NCBI RefSeq assembly: GCF_003057875.1
Contig: NZ_PYXZ01000002.1
Location: 682,254 to 746,253 of the forward strand
Source of the DNA: Nocardioides currus
Lineage (GTDB): Bacteria > Actinomycetota > Actinomycetes > Propionibacteriales > Nocardioidaceae
Reading direction: 5' to 3'
DNA: 64,000 bases
The position numbers were made by a program, and so were the translations under genes. Below are positions 15,673 through 25,400 of the stretch, one piece after another. The notes under the pieces are model-generated. The model ran no database searches. It was not told where the DNA came from and saw only the letters and a program-made list of their open reading frames with translations. Numbering within the stretch: the first letter of the stretch is position 1; each line of letters opens with the position of its first letter.

Positions 15673-17862
15673 TCAGCCGTGGGAGAAGGTGATGTTGGGC
15701 AGGACTCGGGTGAGCCAGCGGGGGGCCCACCAGGCTGCGTTGCCGGTGAGGCGGAGCATCACGGGAAGCAGGACGAGGCGGACGAGGAACGCGTCGAGGA
15801 GAACAGCGACGCCGAGGACGATGCCCATTTCCTTCGGGGGCAGCGGTCCGGAGAGCGCGAAGGTGAAGAACACCGCGACCATGACGGCGCCGGCGGCGAA
15901 GATGACGCGCCCGGAGTGGGCCAGCGAGCCGACCATGGCCTCCCTGGGGTCCCCGGACTTCTCGTAGTGCTCCTTGGCGGACGCGAGGAGGAAGACGGTG
16001 TAGTCCATGGCGATGGCGAAGATCATCGCGAAGAAGAACACCGGCGCCCAGGCGTCGAGGAAGCCTTGATGCTCGAAGCCCATGAGGTCGGCGCCGACGC
16101 CTTCCTGGAAGACGAGGCGCGCGACGCCGAACGCGGCGGCGGTCGAGAGCAGGCTGGCGAGCGTGCCGAGCAGGGAGATGAGGGGGGCCTGCAACGCGAT
16201 GAGGAGGAGCAGGAACCCGAGGGCGAGGACGACGCCGATGACGAGCGGGGTGGAGTCGTCGAGCTGGGTCTTGAGGTCGAGGTTCTCGACCGCGGCCCCG
16301 CCGACGAGGGCGGAGTCGGGCAGGTCGGCGCGGAGCCGGTCGACGGTGTTGGCGAGCTCGGGGTAGGACGGGTCGACGGTGGGGACGGCCTGGATGAGCA
16401 CTCGGTCGCTGGCGTCGGCGGCCGGCTGGGCGGGCATGGCGCCGGCGATGCCGGGGTCGCTGGCGAGGGCCTTGGCGGTGGCGTCGGCGTCGGCGGCGTC
16501 GGTGATGACCTGGAGGGTGCCGGGGGCTCCGTCGCCGAAGGCGTCCTTGACTTGGTTGTAGCCGATGCGGGCGCTGGCGTCGTCGGGGAGGACCTGGATG
16601 GACGGCATGGCGGTCTTCAGGCCCAGGACGGGTGCGGCGAGCGCGAGGAGCACGACGAGGGACGCGAGGCCGAACACGATGGGGCGCTTCCAGAGGCGCT
16701 CACCCCAGGCGGCGAACTTCGCGGAGCGGTGCTCACCGGTGTGGACCCACTTCAGTGCGCCCTTGTTGATGCGGCCGTCGAGCTTGAACAGCACGGGCGG
16801 CAGCAGCGTGAGGGTGGCCAGGAGGACGAAGACGACGGCGAGCATGATGCCGCCGGCCATGGACCGGAATGCGGGTGAGGGCACGAGCATGACGGCGGTC
16901 AGGGAGACGAGGACGGTGGCGCCGGAGAGGAGGACGGCCTTGCCGGCGGTGTCCATGGTCTCCGCGATGGCCTGGCGTGGGGTTTCGTGGTGGCCCATGC
17001 GGGCGGCCCGGAACCGGACGACGAGGAACAGCGCGTAGTCGATGCCGAGCGCGAGGGCGAACATCATGGCGAAGTTCATCGCCCAGATGGACACCGGGAT
17101 GAGCTCGTTGATCAGCACCAGCGAACCGGCAGAAGCAACCAGGCCGGCCAGGGTCAGGATGAGCGGCAGCCCGGCGGCGACGAGGGCACCGAACGCGAGC
17201 ACAAGGATGGCCAGCGTGACCGGCCACGAGAACATCTCGGACTTCAGCATGGCGTCGAGGTTGGCTTCGTTGAAGTCCGACCACAGCAGCGAGGCACCGG
17301 TCGGGTTGACCTCGACACCGTCACCGGCGAGGGCCTTGAGCTCGCCCTTGAGGTCGTCGGCGACGCGGACCATCTCGTTCGGGTCCGCACCGGCTCCGGC
17401 AAGGAGCACGGCTGTCTGATCGTCCTGGCTCAGCGTGGCGCCGGGCTGGGGGGCGATGACGTCGGCGATGCGGGGTTCGGCCTCGAGGATGCGGGTGGCT
17501 TCGTCGATGACGTCAGCGCCGGTGCCCTTGGTGACGGGCCCGTCGGTTGAGTGGATGACGACCTGGATGGCGGAGCTGGCGTTGCCGCCGAAGGACTTGG
17601 TGGCGAGCTCGCGTACGGCGACGGACTCGGAGCCGTCGGCCTGCCACCCGGCGCCGGAGAGGTTGGCTTCGACCTTGGGGGCGAAGGCGCCGAGGCCGAT
17701 GACGAGGAGCAGCCACACGAGGGCGGTGGCCTTGCGGTGGTGGGTGACCCACAGGCCGAGACGGCCGAGCGGGCCGGGGCGGTAGCCGATGCCGTACGGG
17801 TCCGCATGGGAGGGGCCGTGGGGCGGGGTGTGGGCGTGGCGGCGGGTGGCCGTCGACGTCAT
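15673..17862 (-). CDS. MMPL/RND-family transporter
   Basis: 729 residues, about 12 transmembrane helices in two halves, each with a large extracytoplasmic loop after the first helix. Family motifs: GIDYALFLVVRFR in the first half and AMDYTVFLLASAKE in the second, the proton-relay positions of MMPL proteins. These carry lipids or small hydrophobic molecules across the membrane. Here it sits between TauE and small Cys-rich genes of a sulfide/persulfide operon; its cargo is not apparent. A 45-bp gap separates it from tauE. Confidence 0.92.
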   Translation of the reverse strand: MTSTATRRHAHTPPHGPSHADPYGIGYRPGPLGRLGLWVTHHRKATALVWLLLVIGLGAFAPKVEANLSGAGWQADGSESVAVRELATKSFGGNASSAIQVVIHSTDGPVTKGTGADVIDEATRILEAEPRIADVIAPQPGATLSQDDQTAVLLAGAGADPNEMVRVADDLKGELKALAGDGVEVNPTGASLLWSDFNEANLDAMLKSEMFSWPVTLAILVLAFGALVAAGLPLILTLAGLVASAGSLVLINELIPVSIWAMNFAMMFALALGIDYALFLVVRFRAARMGHHETPRQAIAETMDTAGKAVLLSGATVLVSLTAVMLVPSPAFRSMAGGIMLAVVFVLLATLTLLPPVLFKLDGRINKGALKWVHTGEHRSAKFAAWGERLWKRPIVFGLASLVVLLALAAPVLGLKTAMPSIQVLPDDASARIGYNQVKDAFGDGAPGTLQVITDAADADATAKALASDPGIAGAMPAQPAADASDRVLIQAVPTVDPSYPELANTVDRLRADLPDSALVGGAAVENLDLKTQLDDSTPLVIGVVLALGFLLLLIALQAPLISLLGTLASLLSTAAAFGVARLVFQEGVGADLMGFEHQGFLDAWAPVFFFAMIFAIAMDYTVFLLASAKEHYEKSGDPREAMVGSLAHSGRVIFAAGAVMVAVFFTFALSGPLPPKEMGIVLGVAVLLDAFLVRLVLLPVMLRLTGNAAWWAPRWLTRVLPNITFSHG

Positions 17863-17907
17863 GAGCGGAACTCGTTTCTGTGTCGGGGGTGCGAGGTCGG
17901 ACGGGGG

Positions 17908-18738
17908 TCAGGTGAGGGCTGGGACGGCCGTCGCGGCGGTGTACGCAGCGACGAGGAGGACCAGGCCGGTGAAGGCGGTCGAGATCCGGGCGGTGTCGGT
18001 GCGCGCGGCGACGCGCGCGCCTGCGATGGAGCCGGCGACGGCAGTGACGGTGAGGGCGGCGACTAGCCACCAGTCGGGTGCGATGCCAGTGCCGGCACGG
18101 GTGGCGAGGGCCGCGGTGCTGGTGATGGTGATGACTACCAGCGAGGTCCCCGCGGCGTAGCCCATCGGCAGCGCGAGGGCGAGGACGAGGGCGGGGACGA
18201 CGAGGAACCCACCGCCGACGCCGAGGAACCCGGTGAGCAGCCCGACGGTGGTGGCGGTGACGAGCACCTTGAGGGCTCGCGGGCACTGGCACATGAAGGT
18301 GGGGCTGAACGTGATGATGGGCTCGTCGAGCCGCGGCCGGTCAGCGTGCGCTCCGGCGGACCTACCGCGGCGGCTGCGCAGCTGCCGGGCGGTCATCAGG
18401 CCGGCCACGACCAGCATCAGGGCGGAGAACGCAGCCAGCAGCACCGGCTCGGGCACGGCCGCGGACGCATGCGCCCCGAGGACCGCGCCGCCGATGGCGA
18501 CCGCGCCGAACGTGACACCGCGCGCGAGGAGGACGTTCCCTGCTCGGTGGGCGGTCACAGCGCCCGCCAGAGAGGTGACGCCCACGACGACCAGGGACCC
18601 GGTGGTGGCCTGCGTCGCGGACTGCCCGAGCGCGAGGAGCACGGGGACCGCGAGGATGGACCCGCCGCCGCCGAGCGCTCCCAGGCTGAGCCCGATGAAC
18701 GCGCCGGCGACGACGGCGGCCAGGAGTGCGAAGATCAC
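17908..18738 (-). CDS. tauE: TauE/SafE sulfite exporter-family permease
   Basis: 276 residues from GTG 18738, which overlaps the stop of the dioxygenase-rhodanese gene (GTGA), so it is tightly coupled. The eight hydrophobic helices include the paired motifs LGALGGGGSILAVP and LGVGGGFLVVP. The central loop is long and polar. Persulfide dioxygenases produce sulfite, and TauE-like proteins next to them are thought to export it; export of sulfite here is an inference from coupling plus family. Confidence 0.9.
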   Translation of the reverse strand: MIFALLAAVVAGAFIGLSLGALGGGGSILAVPVLLALGQSATQATTGSLVVVGVTSLAGAVTAHRAGNVLLARGVTFGAVAIGGAVLGAHASAAVPEPVLLAAFSALMLVVAGLMTARQLRSRRGRSAGAHADRPRLDEPIITFSPTFMCQCPRALKVLVTATTVGLLTGFLGVGGGFLVVPALVLALALPMGYAAGTSLVVITITSTAALATRAGTGIAPDWWLVAALTVTAVAGSIAGARVAARTDTARISTAFTGLVLLVAAYTAATAVPALT

Positions 18739-20171
18739 GTCGGTGACCCTGCGTCGGACCCTGCGTCGGGTCCCACCAGGTGGAGTCCGGCCTGCTCTGC
18801 GTTGTCGAAGCTGTCGTCCACCGCGACGAGGTTCCGCCCAGCGGCCGAGAGAAACGACGCCGCGACCGAGGCTCGGTAGCCGCCTGCGCAGTGGACCCAC
18901 ACCTCTCCGGCCGGAACGTCGGCCAGACGCTGGGGGAGCTCGTGGATAGGCACGTTGACGGCGCCGGCGATCCGCGCGCCCTCGTACTCATCCGCGCGGC
19001 GGACGTCGAGGATGACGACCTCGCGGTGGTGGCGCACCTGTGCCAGGTCGGCGAACGTGGCAGTCGGGAACGAACTCAGCTCACGGTCGGACCAGTTCTC
19101 GGGCTTCCCGGTGGCGTGCGCGGCGGGGCGGTCGATGCCGATGCGGACCAGTTCACGCTGTGCCTCGGCGACGTCGTCGGGTGTCTCGCCGAGGAGGGTG
19201 ACGGGGGTGCCCCACGGGATGAGCCAGCCGAGGTAGGTGACGAACCCGCCGTCGAGGCCGAAGTTCAGCGACCCGGGCGCGTGACCGGCAGCGAACGCGG
19301 TGCGGTTGCGGAGGTCCACGACCCACTCGCCGGCCTCGATGCGGCGACGCAGCTCGTCTGCGTCGGCCTTCGCGGGCGGGGACAGATCGGGCGCGGACGG
19401 GCCGGCAGCGTTGGCTGGCGCCATGTGGGCGTAGTACGCCGGGTACGGGCCGAGGCCGGCCAGCAGCTCGTCGACGTACGTCTGCTCATCCTGCGTCAGG
19501 ACGGGATTGGCGGTCTTCTCCCGGCCGATGGTCGAGGAGGTGGCATCCGACTGGGTGGCGGAGCAGAACGACCCGAACCCGTGGGTCGGGAGCACCTCGG
19601 CGTCGTCGGGGAGGAGGTCTGCGAGCTTGTGCGCTGAGGCGTGTTGGTGGTGGACCAGGTCCTGGGTGTGCTCGGCGCCGAGGAGGTCCGGTCGGCCGGT
19701 GGCTCCGAAGAGCAGGGACCCGCCGGTGAACACGGCCAGCTGCTTGCCGGTGGGTTCATCGTGGGCGAGGTCGGTCAACGCGTAGGAGAGGTGGGTGAAC
19801 GTGTGGCCGGGGGTTGCCAGCGCCGTGAGGCGCATACGTCCACCCACCTCGATGACGTCTCCGTCCGCTACGGGGGTACGGGAGAAGGAGACGTCGTCCT
19901 CGCCGTTGACGAGGTACTGGGCACCGGTGGCCTGCGCGAGCGCGTAGCCGCCGGTGAGGAAATCGTTGTGCAGGTGGCTTTCCGCGACGTGGGTGAGCCG
20001 CACGTTGTGCTCGTCGAGAAGCGCCGTGACGCGGTCGAAGTCACGGGGCGCATCCACTACGAACGCGACCTCGCCGTCGTGGACCAGGTAGCCGCGGTTG
20101 CCGAGGGTGGGGGTCTCGATGGTGAGGATGGTCAGGTCCGAGGCCGGGTCCGAGGTGATGTCAGTAGTCAC
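18735..20171 (-). CDS. Persulfide dioxygenase-rhodanese fusion
   Basis: 478 residues. Residues 1-245: metallo-beta-lactamase fold of the ETHE1/persulfide dioxygenase type (SHLHNDFLTGG, ATPGHTFTHLSY, LPTHGFGSFC), which oxidises glutathione- or mycothiol-type persulfides to sulfite with non-haem iron. Residues about 270-350: a rhodanese-like repeat lacking the catalytic Cys (WGTPVTLLG). Residues about 375-460: a second rhodanese with active-site VHCAGGYRAS. Product sulfite can be combined with sulfane sulfur to give thiosulfate. Second gene of the leftward persulfide operon, 82 bp after the small rhodanese. Confidence 0.92.
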   Translation of the reverse strand: MTTDITSDPASDLTILTIETPTLGNRGYLVHDGEVAFVVDAPRDFDRVTALLDEHNVRLTHVAESHLHNDFLTGGYALAQATGAQYLVNGEDDVSFSRTPVADGDVIEVGGRMRLTALATPGHTFTHLSYALTDLAHDEPTGKQLAVFTGGSLLFGATGRPDLLGAEHTQDLVHHQHASAHKLADLLPDDAEVLPTHGFGSFCSATQSDATSSTIGREKTANPVLTQDEQTYVDELLAGLGPYPAYYAHMAPANAAGPSAPDLSPPAKADADELRRRIEAGEWVVDLRNRTAFAAGHAPGSLNFGLDGGFVTYLGWLIPWGTPVTLLGETPDDVAEAQRELVRIGIDRPAAHATGKPENWSDRELSSFPTATFADLAQVRHHREVVILDVRRADEYEGARIAGAVNVPIHELPQRLADVPAGEVWVHCAGGYRASVAASFLSAAGRNLVAVDDSFDNAEQAGLHLVGPDAGSDAGSPT

Positions 20172-20253
20172 GGGTTCTCCTTCGACGAGCGGTGCGGTTG
20201 CCTGTGCGGGCGGCGGGTTCGCGGTGGGGGTGTGGGTCGGGGCGGGGCGGGCC

Positions 20254-20574
20254 CTACAGGCCGACGCCGACGGCTCGGCCGGACGCGACCCAGGCCTGGG
20301 TGCCTCCGGTGACGGAGTAGGCGTCGAGTCCGTTGGCGCGCAGCAGGTCCGTCATGGCGCTCGAGCGGTTCCCGCTGGCGCAGATGACGTAGACGGGTGC
20401 GGTCTTGTCGAGCTCGGTCATGCGGGCCGTGAGGTGTCCCATCGGGATGAGCACGGCGCCGGGCACGTGCACCTGGGCGTACTCGCCGCGTTCGCGAACG
20501 TCCACGAGGGCGGCGCCGCTGTCGAGGGCTGCGGCGAGCTGGTCGACGTCGACCTCAGGTGTCTGGTTGGTCAT
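20254..20574 (-). CDS. Single-domain rhodanese (sulfurtransferase)
   Basis: 106 residues from ATG 20574. Complete rhodanese fold with DVRERGEYAQVHVPGA and the catalytic loop VICASGNRSSAM; the loop Cys carries the persulfide. First gene of the leftward operon, directly after a region of ATACCC/GGGTAT palindromes. It moves sulfane sulfur between thiols and would supply or drain substrate for the dioxygenase encoded next. Confidence 0.92.
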   Translation of the reverse strand: MTNQTPEVDVDQLAAALDSGAALVDVRERGEYAQVHVPGAVLIPMGHLTARMTELDKTAPVYVICASGNRSSAMTDLLRANGLDAYSVTGGTQAWVASGRAVGVGL

Positions 20575-20605
20575 GGCGGTCGTCCTTCCGTGGTGCTCTC
20601 GGGTG

Positions 20606-20656
20606 ATACCCGGTGGGGTATCGACACGAGGAACATACACACACCCCCGGGGGTAT
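20606..20656. promoter_or_regulatory. Two CsoR/CstR-type operator palindromes before the rhodanese operon
   Basis: ATACCC-GGTG-GGGTAT (20606-20621) is an inverted repeat with a 4-bp centre. ACCCCCGGGGGT (20643-20654) is a perfect 12-bp palindrome followed by AT. C-rich/G-rich half-sites flanked by A/T are characteristic of the CsoR/CstR family; the likely regulator is encoded at 21700-21966. Confidence 0.7.
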
Positions 20657-20786
20657 CCAAAACCACGGTCGCACAGCACCATCGAGGCTCGCCGGCGGCC
20701 CGCCCATGGCCTGCTGCATGGGCCGGCCTGACGCTCGGGAAGTGGGGGCGACGCCGCGCGTGATGGCGTTCACGGCTGCTGCGGGC

Positions 20787-20802
20787 ATACGGAGGGGGGT
20801 AT
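20787..20802. promoter_or_regulatory. CsoR/CstR-type operator before the thioredoxin operon
   Basis: ATAC (20787-20790), a G-rich centre and GTAT (20799-20802) form a weaker version of the sites at 20606-20656, placed about 50 bp before the thioredoxin TTG start. It would let one repressor control both divergent operons. Confidence 0.5.
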
Positions 20803-20852
20803 CGTGGTTGCACTGGTTGCCAGCAACCGCCGCGACGACAAGGAGAGGTTCC

Positions 20853-21275
20853 TTGACCACGCAGGACCTGACCGCCAGGACCTTCGAGGCGACCGTGACC
20901 GAGCACGACATCGTGCTCGTCGACTTCTGGGCCGCCTGGTGCGGCCCGTGCCGCCAGTTCGCGCCCGTCTACGACGCCGCAGCCGCCGCCAACCCCGACA
21001 TCGTGTTCGGCAAGGTCGACACCGAGGCCGAGCAGCAGCTCGCCGCGGCCGCTCACATCACCTCCATCCCGACGCTCATGGCGTTCAAGGACGGCGTGCT
21101 CGTGTTCTCCCAGCCCGGCGCACTCCCGGCCGCGGCGCTGAACGAGCTCACCGCGTCCGTGCGCGACCTCGACGTACAGGCCGCCATGCGCGACGCCCAG
21201 GCCAGGGAGAACCAACAGTCGCACGGCCACGGCGACGACCACGCTCACACCGGGGCCGAGAGGATGGGCGCATGA
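20853..21275 (+). CDS. trxA: Thioredoxin with His-rich C-terminal tail
   Basis: 140 residues from TTG 20853, chosen because AAGGAGAGG lies just upstream. Active site WCGPC, cis-Pro in SIPTLMAF, complete thioredoxin fold in residues 1-105. The last 25 residues carry HGHGDDHAH, unusual for thioredoxin and suggestive of metal binding. First gene of the rightward half of the divergent persulfide locus. It probably reduces protein or low-molecular-weight persulfides and disulfides formed by the sulfurtransferases. The stop overlaps the next start. Confidence 0.9.
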   Translation: MTTQDLTARTFEATVTEHDIVLVDFWAAWCGPCRQFAPVYDAAAAANPDIVFGKVDTEAEQQLAAAAHITSIPTLMAFKDGVLVFSQPGALPAAALNELTASVRDLDVQAAMRDAQARENQQSHGHGDDHAHTGAERMGA

Positions 21276-21700
21276 CCTTCACGATGAGCACGACCGTCGA
21301 CCTGCCCTACGACGAAGCCGTCAACCTCACCCGCCATGCTCTTGCCGAGCAGGGGTTCGGCGTTCTCACCGAGATCGACCTCGCGGCCACCATGAAGGCG
21401 AAGCTCGACGTCGACCTGCCCCCGCAGATCATCCTCGGCGCCTGCCGACCGCAGCTCGCCCACGAGGCCATCAGCGTCGACCCGTCGATCGCGGCCGTCC
21501 TGCCGTGCAACGTCGTCGTCCGGTCCACCGGCGAGAGCACCACCGTCGTGGAGGCGTTCGACCCCGACGCAATGATGGGCCTCGCGGGCTCCCCTTCGGG
21601 CGACGGCGCCCTCGCCTCCGTGGCCGCCGACGCCAAGCAGCGCCTCACCGCAGCCCTCGCCGTCATTGCCGCGCAGACCCCCGAAAGCCAGGAGAAGTGA
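21272..21700 (+). CDS. DUF302-family protein
   Basis: 142 residues; ATG 21272 overlaps the thioredoxin stop. DUF302 pattern: PYDEAVNLTRHALAEQGFGVLTEID near the start, ILGACRPQLAHEAI in the middle, LLPCN-like AVLPCNVVVR and a terminal VEAFDP. DUF302 proteins form small alpha/beta dimers often found with sulfur-oxidation and metal genes; a chaperone-like role has been suggested but not proven. The stop overlaps the repressor start (TGATG). Confidence 0.9.
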   Translation: MTFTMSTTVDLPYDEAVNLTRHALAEQGFGVLTEIDLAATMKAKLDVDLPPQIILGACRPQLAHEAISVDPSIAAVLPCNVVVRSTGESTTVVEAFDPDAMMGLAGSPSGDGALASVAADAKQRLTAALAVIAAQTPESQEK

Positions 21701-21966
21701 TGGAGCTCGACCCCACCTCGATGAAGCCGGTCATCAACCGCATCAAGCGCGCTCAGGGCCAGCTCGCCGGCGTCCTGCGGCTCCTCGAGGAAGGCCGCGA
21801 CTGCGAAGACGTCGTCACCCAGCTCGCCGCCGTCTCCAAGGCCCTCGACCGGGCCGGGTTCGCCATCGTCGCGTCCGGTCTCCAGCAGTGCCTCACCGAA
21901 GGCGACGGCGATGTGGACAGCCTCGACGTGAAGAAGATGGAGAAGCTCTTCCTGTCGCTGGCGTGA
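21700..21966 (+). CDS. cstR: CsoR-family repressor, CstR-like persulfide sensor
   Basis: 88 residues from ATG 21700. CsoR fold (NRIKRAQGQLAGVLRLLEEGRDCEDVV). The second-helix Cys is preceded by GLQQ (ASGLQQC) rather than the H-x3-C of copper sensors, so the ligand set is Cys-Cys only. This is the signature of CstR, which senses persulfide by forming di- and trisulfide links. Third gene of the thioredoxin operon; the ATACCC/GGGTAT sites at 20.6-20.8 kb are the probable operators. Confidence 0.88.
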   Translation: MELDPTSMKPVINRIKRAQGQLAGVLRLLEEGRDCEDVVTQLAAVSKALDRAGFAIVASGLQQCLTEGDGDVDSLDVKKMEKLFLSLA

Positions 21967-22066
21967 GCCGCTGGGAGGACTCCCTACGGACGCGGGACTT
22001 CACGGCGGCATGCGGGCGTCGTGCCGAGGCTTCAGGCAATCGTCCGCGTCACGGTGGAGAGTCCTG

Positions 22067-22447
22067 ATGGAGCTGATTGCGCATCCCCTGAGGAACGCAA
22101 CGGTGAGCGTCATGACCGAGAACAAGACCCTCACCCTGACCCTGTCCATTCCTGCTTCTCTAGCGGTCCACCTGTGCAACAGCGCCGCTCCCAGCTTCGT
22201 CTCCGAACAGCCCGACCGCTTCTGGACGTACGACGCCCCGGGCCTGCCCGATCCGCACTTGCCGGTCTTCCGGTACGGGACGCTGATGTGGACGCCGACC
22301 ATGTCGGACGCGCTGATCCTTCGTGCGTGTGAAGAGCAGTCGGGCCACATCGCGACCGTGCTCTTCGACGAAGAGGACTTGCCGGGCGGCGCGGTCATCC
22401 TCAGCAGCCGCCCCTACAGCTCCCTTGCGATGGGTACGGGGCGCTGA
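22067..22447 (+). CDS. Hypothetical protein
   Basis: 126 residues from ATG 22067 (GGAGAG upstream); a shorter form would begin at 22112 (MTENKTLTL). No family recognised. It has a beta-rich N-terminal half (TLTLTLSIPASLAVHL) and a central Trp/Tyr/Pro segment (RFWTYDAPGLPDPHLP) without Cys or His ligands in a clear pattern. It is the last gene before the recombinase segment and ends 31 bp from the recombinase stop, convergent with it. Coding status is moderately supported by codon bias. Confidence 0.5.
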   Translation: MELIAHPLRNATVSVMTENKTLTLTLSIPASLAVHLCNSAAPSFVSEQPDRFWTYDAPGLPDPHLPVFRYGTLMWTPTMSDALILRACEEQSGHIATVLFDEEDLPGGAVILSSRPYSSLAMGTGR

Positions 22448-22478
22448 AGTCCCGGGACGATCGCTGCTCGCACCGACG

Positions 22479-25400
22479 TCATCGGGGGCTCCGGATTGTG
22501 CGAGGAGCCTCGCGGAGGCTCCCGCTGACGCCGGCGCTAGTCCACCCGCCGAGGTAGGCGGTGGGGTACTGAGTCAACGGCCAGGCACCATACTCGGCCG
22601 GGGTGCGACGGCAGTGCGCGCAGATGACGCCGTAGCCGCTGGCAGCTACCTCGGGGAGCAGGACGACGTGGTCCGCATGCCGACGGCGGCGGCACTTGCC
22701 GTGCGGGCAAGGGATCGCCTTGACGTGCGTCTTGTCCTGGTTGGCGTACATCAGGTAGACGGGCCGCGTGAAGCCGCCGGATCGTCGCTGCGGCTTCACC
22801 AGCTCCCGGATCTCGTCCTCGGTCCTGCCCAGGGCCAGTGCGACGTCGAGGATCGGAAGGCCGTTCCGTCGCGTGGCTGTGTCCACCGTGAGAAGCGCGA
22901 TGGCGCCGGCGATCCAGACGGTTTCATCCGGAACCGCAGCGTCGCCCCACGCGAGGCCTGGATCCGTGTAGGTCGAACGAAGCCGTTCCGTGTAGGCGCT
23001 GGTGGGCGACTTGGTGCCGTCGCCTGCCGCCCCCGTCACCCACCGGTGGAGCTCCTGACGGACCTCGGAGATCGGGTGGTCAACGAGGGCGCACTTGGCA
23101 CCCCGGGAGGTGACGCCGTTGACTACCAGCCAAGGCATGACTCGCTTCTTCAGCAGCGTCGCGCGGGTCACCTGCAGCAGGTCTGCCGTTGCGGTCAGCT
23201 CGCGGCCCTCCTCGAAGAGGTAGCGCACGACGGTCTCGGTGTTCGCGAGGTTGCGTCCGGTGCGGGTGCGGACGTTGCGGATACGGCCCGTGAGGGGGAG
23301 CTGAGCCTGTCCGCCGGACGCGAGTGGGAGCAGCGCGGTGCAGGACCACAGGACGTCGTCACCGTCGACGTGGAAGCGCCATTCGATGAAGGTCTCGTCG
23401 CACAGGGTGCCGAACCTGGAGGGGCTTTCTCCGTTGTTTCGTGCGGCCGACTCGAGTCCGGCGACGAGGTGGGCAGCGACCGAGACGTCGGTGTGGTCGT
23501 GTCGCACGTTGGCGGATCCGGACTCGTGCTTGCGGATCTTCTCCTGAAGCCGTTCGATCTCAGCGTCGTACGCGGCGACCTTCGTCTTCACCTCGGTGAC
23601 CTGGGCTGCGTAGGCCTTGGCCTCGTCCTCGTCGCCTGCTGCTGCGCTGATGGCTGCCATCGTGCGGTGCCCCTTGATCTCGTCCTCCAGCGGCGTCCTG
23701 GCCGCTGTCTTCAGTGCGATCTGGTGGCGCCAGGTCGTGGTGGGGTCGGCGTCGTCGCTGCGTCGCTGCGCCTCTGTGAGCTGGGCGATCGTCGTGGGGT
23801 CCAGCAGGCTCCTCACGCCGTGGTCGAGGCGGGAGGCGACGGAGGCCTCGAGCTCGAGCAGGGAGAACGTGGCGGCGGTGTGGTCGGGGCGGCTCTCACC
23901 CACGCCGAAGTAGGACCAACCGCGGCCGGTACGGCTGCCCGCAGCGGCCGACTCACGCCGGAACAGCAGGATGGCGTTGGCCCGCCCACTGTTGTTCACG
24001 CGGGCCTGCACGCCCCACTGCGTGGGCTCGTCGTCGTACTTCGACCCGAGGTGGCCCGGCGGGACGACCCAGTTCGGGAAGCACTGAAGAGCGCGGCGAG
24101 TCGGCGTGTGGTGGGCCTGTCCACCGGTGGGCGCCTTGGGAGCTCGGAGCTCGCGCAGGAGTCGCGCGGCCACCTGGCGGCAGACGCGGTCAGGGACGCC
24201 GAAGCGGGGGATCTCGTTGCCCTGCTCATCCGTGGGCCACCCCCAGGACGCGGAGAGGACGTCGAAGTACCCGTACTCGTCGAGGTCGTCGCGGTAGGTG
24301 GCCGGGATCCCGTCGAGGACGATGTTGCGGCCCCGGATGTCGTTGTTGAGGCGCCGGAAGTACCGGCCCGTCCTGATGAGCTCGACCTTCGCGATGAAGA
24401 AGCGGACGTCGGCATCGAAGACGTCGGCCGGGTCCTCGCCCTCCAGGTAGCGGGCAATGTCGAGGTCGCTGGGGATCGCGGGAGGGTTCGAGTCACTCCG
24501 CGTGAAGAAGCTCTTCGCGGCGCCGTAGGACGCGTTGTCGTCACCGAGTGCTCGGGCGAAGGTGTTGTCGAGGTCGGTGTGGTCGCGGCGGACGATCAGG
24601 CGCTCTGCCTCGTACGCCGCGAGGCGCGCGGTGATGTCCTGGTAGGTCTCGCCGTCGGCGTGGGCCTGGTAGAGGCTCGCGATGACCGGTGCCATCTCAG
24701 GCTGGGCCTCCGGGACGAGCCCGCGGTTGCCCTCTTCGACGGAGCGGCCGTGCTTGTCCTTCTTGTGGCACCAGCCGTACGGCATCTGAAGTTCGGCAAG
24801 GGCCGCACCACCGGCCTTGTACTTCATGAGCCGCTTGCCCGTCATGCGCCGGCGACGGTTGGGGTCGTCGCTTCCGCCGACGAGGCCGAGGGCGCCGAGG
24901 GCTAGCTCATCGCCGGGGATGGATTGGTCGTAGCGCTGTCCGCCGAAGACCATCGAGACGTCACGAATCTTGCACTTGTTGGTGATGGTGGACCAGTCGG
25001 CGCGATCGCGACCGGCCCGGGTGACGTCGTCGGCCCAGCAGACCTCCCGGAGGGTGGGGAAGTGGTTGAGCAGCGACATGACCAGCACGGTGACGCCGTT
25101 CAGGTCCTCGCCGTCGAGGCGGACGATGTGCTTGATCGTCGAGGACAGCGTGATGTTGAGGAACACCACGTCGCCCACGCAGACGACCGCGGCGATCGGC
25201 TCATGACCGGTCGCGTCGTGATGGAGGTCGGCCATGGTGATCCACGTGATGCCGTGCGTCGCTCCGACGTCGGGCTGGGCAGGGTCCCAAGCAGCGTCGG
25301 GGAACTGGCTGATCGCAGCGATGTCCGGGTCGCCGCCGTAGATGCTGAAGTGGGAGTCGCGCTGACCGGCGCTGCCGCCGGCGTCGCCGACGAGGGAGTA

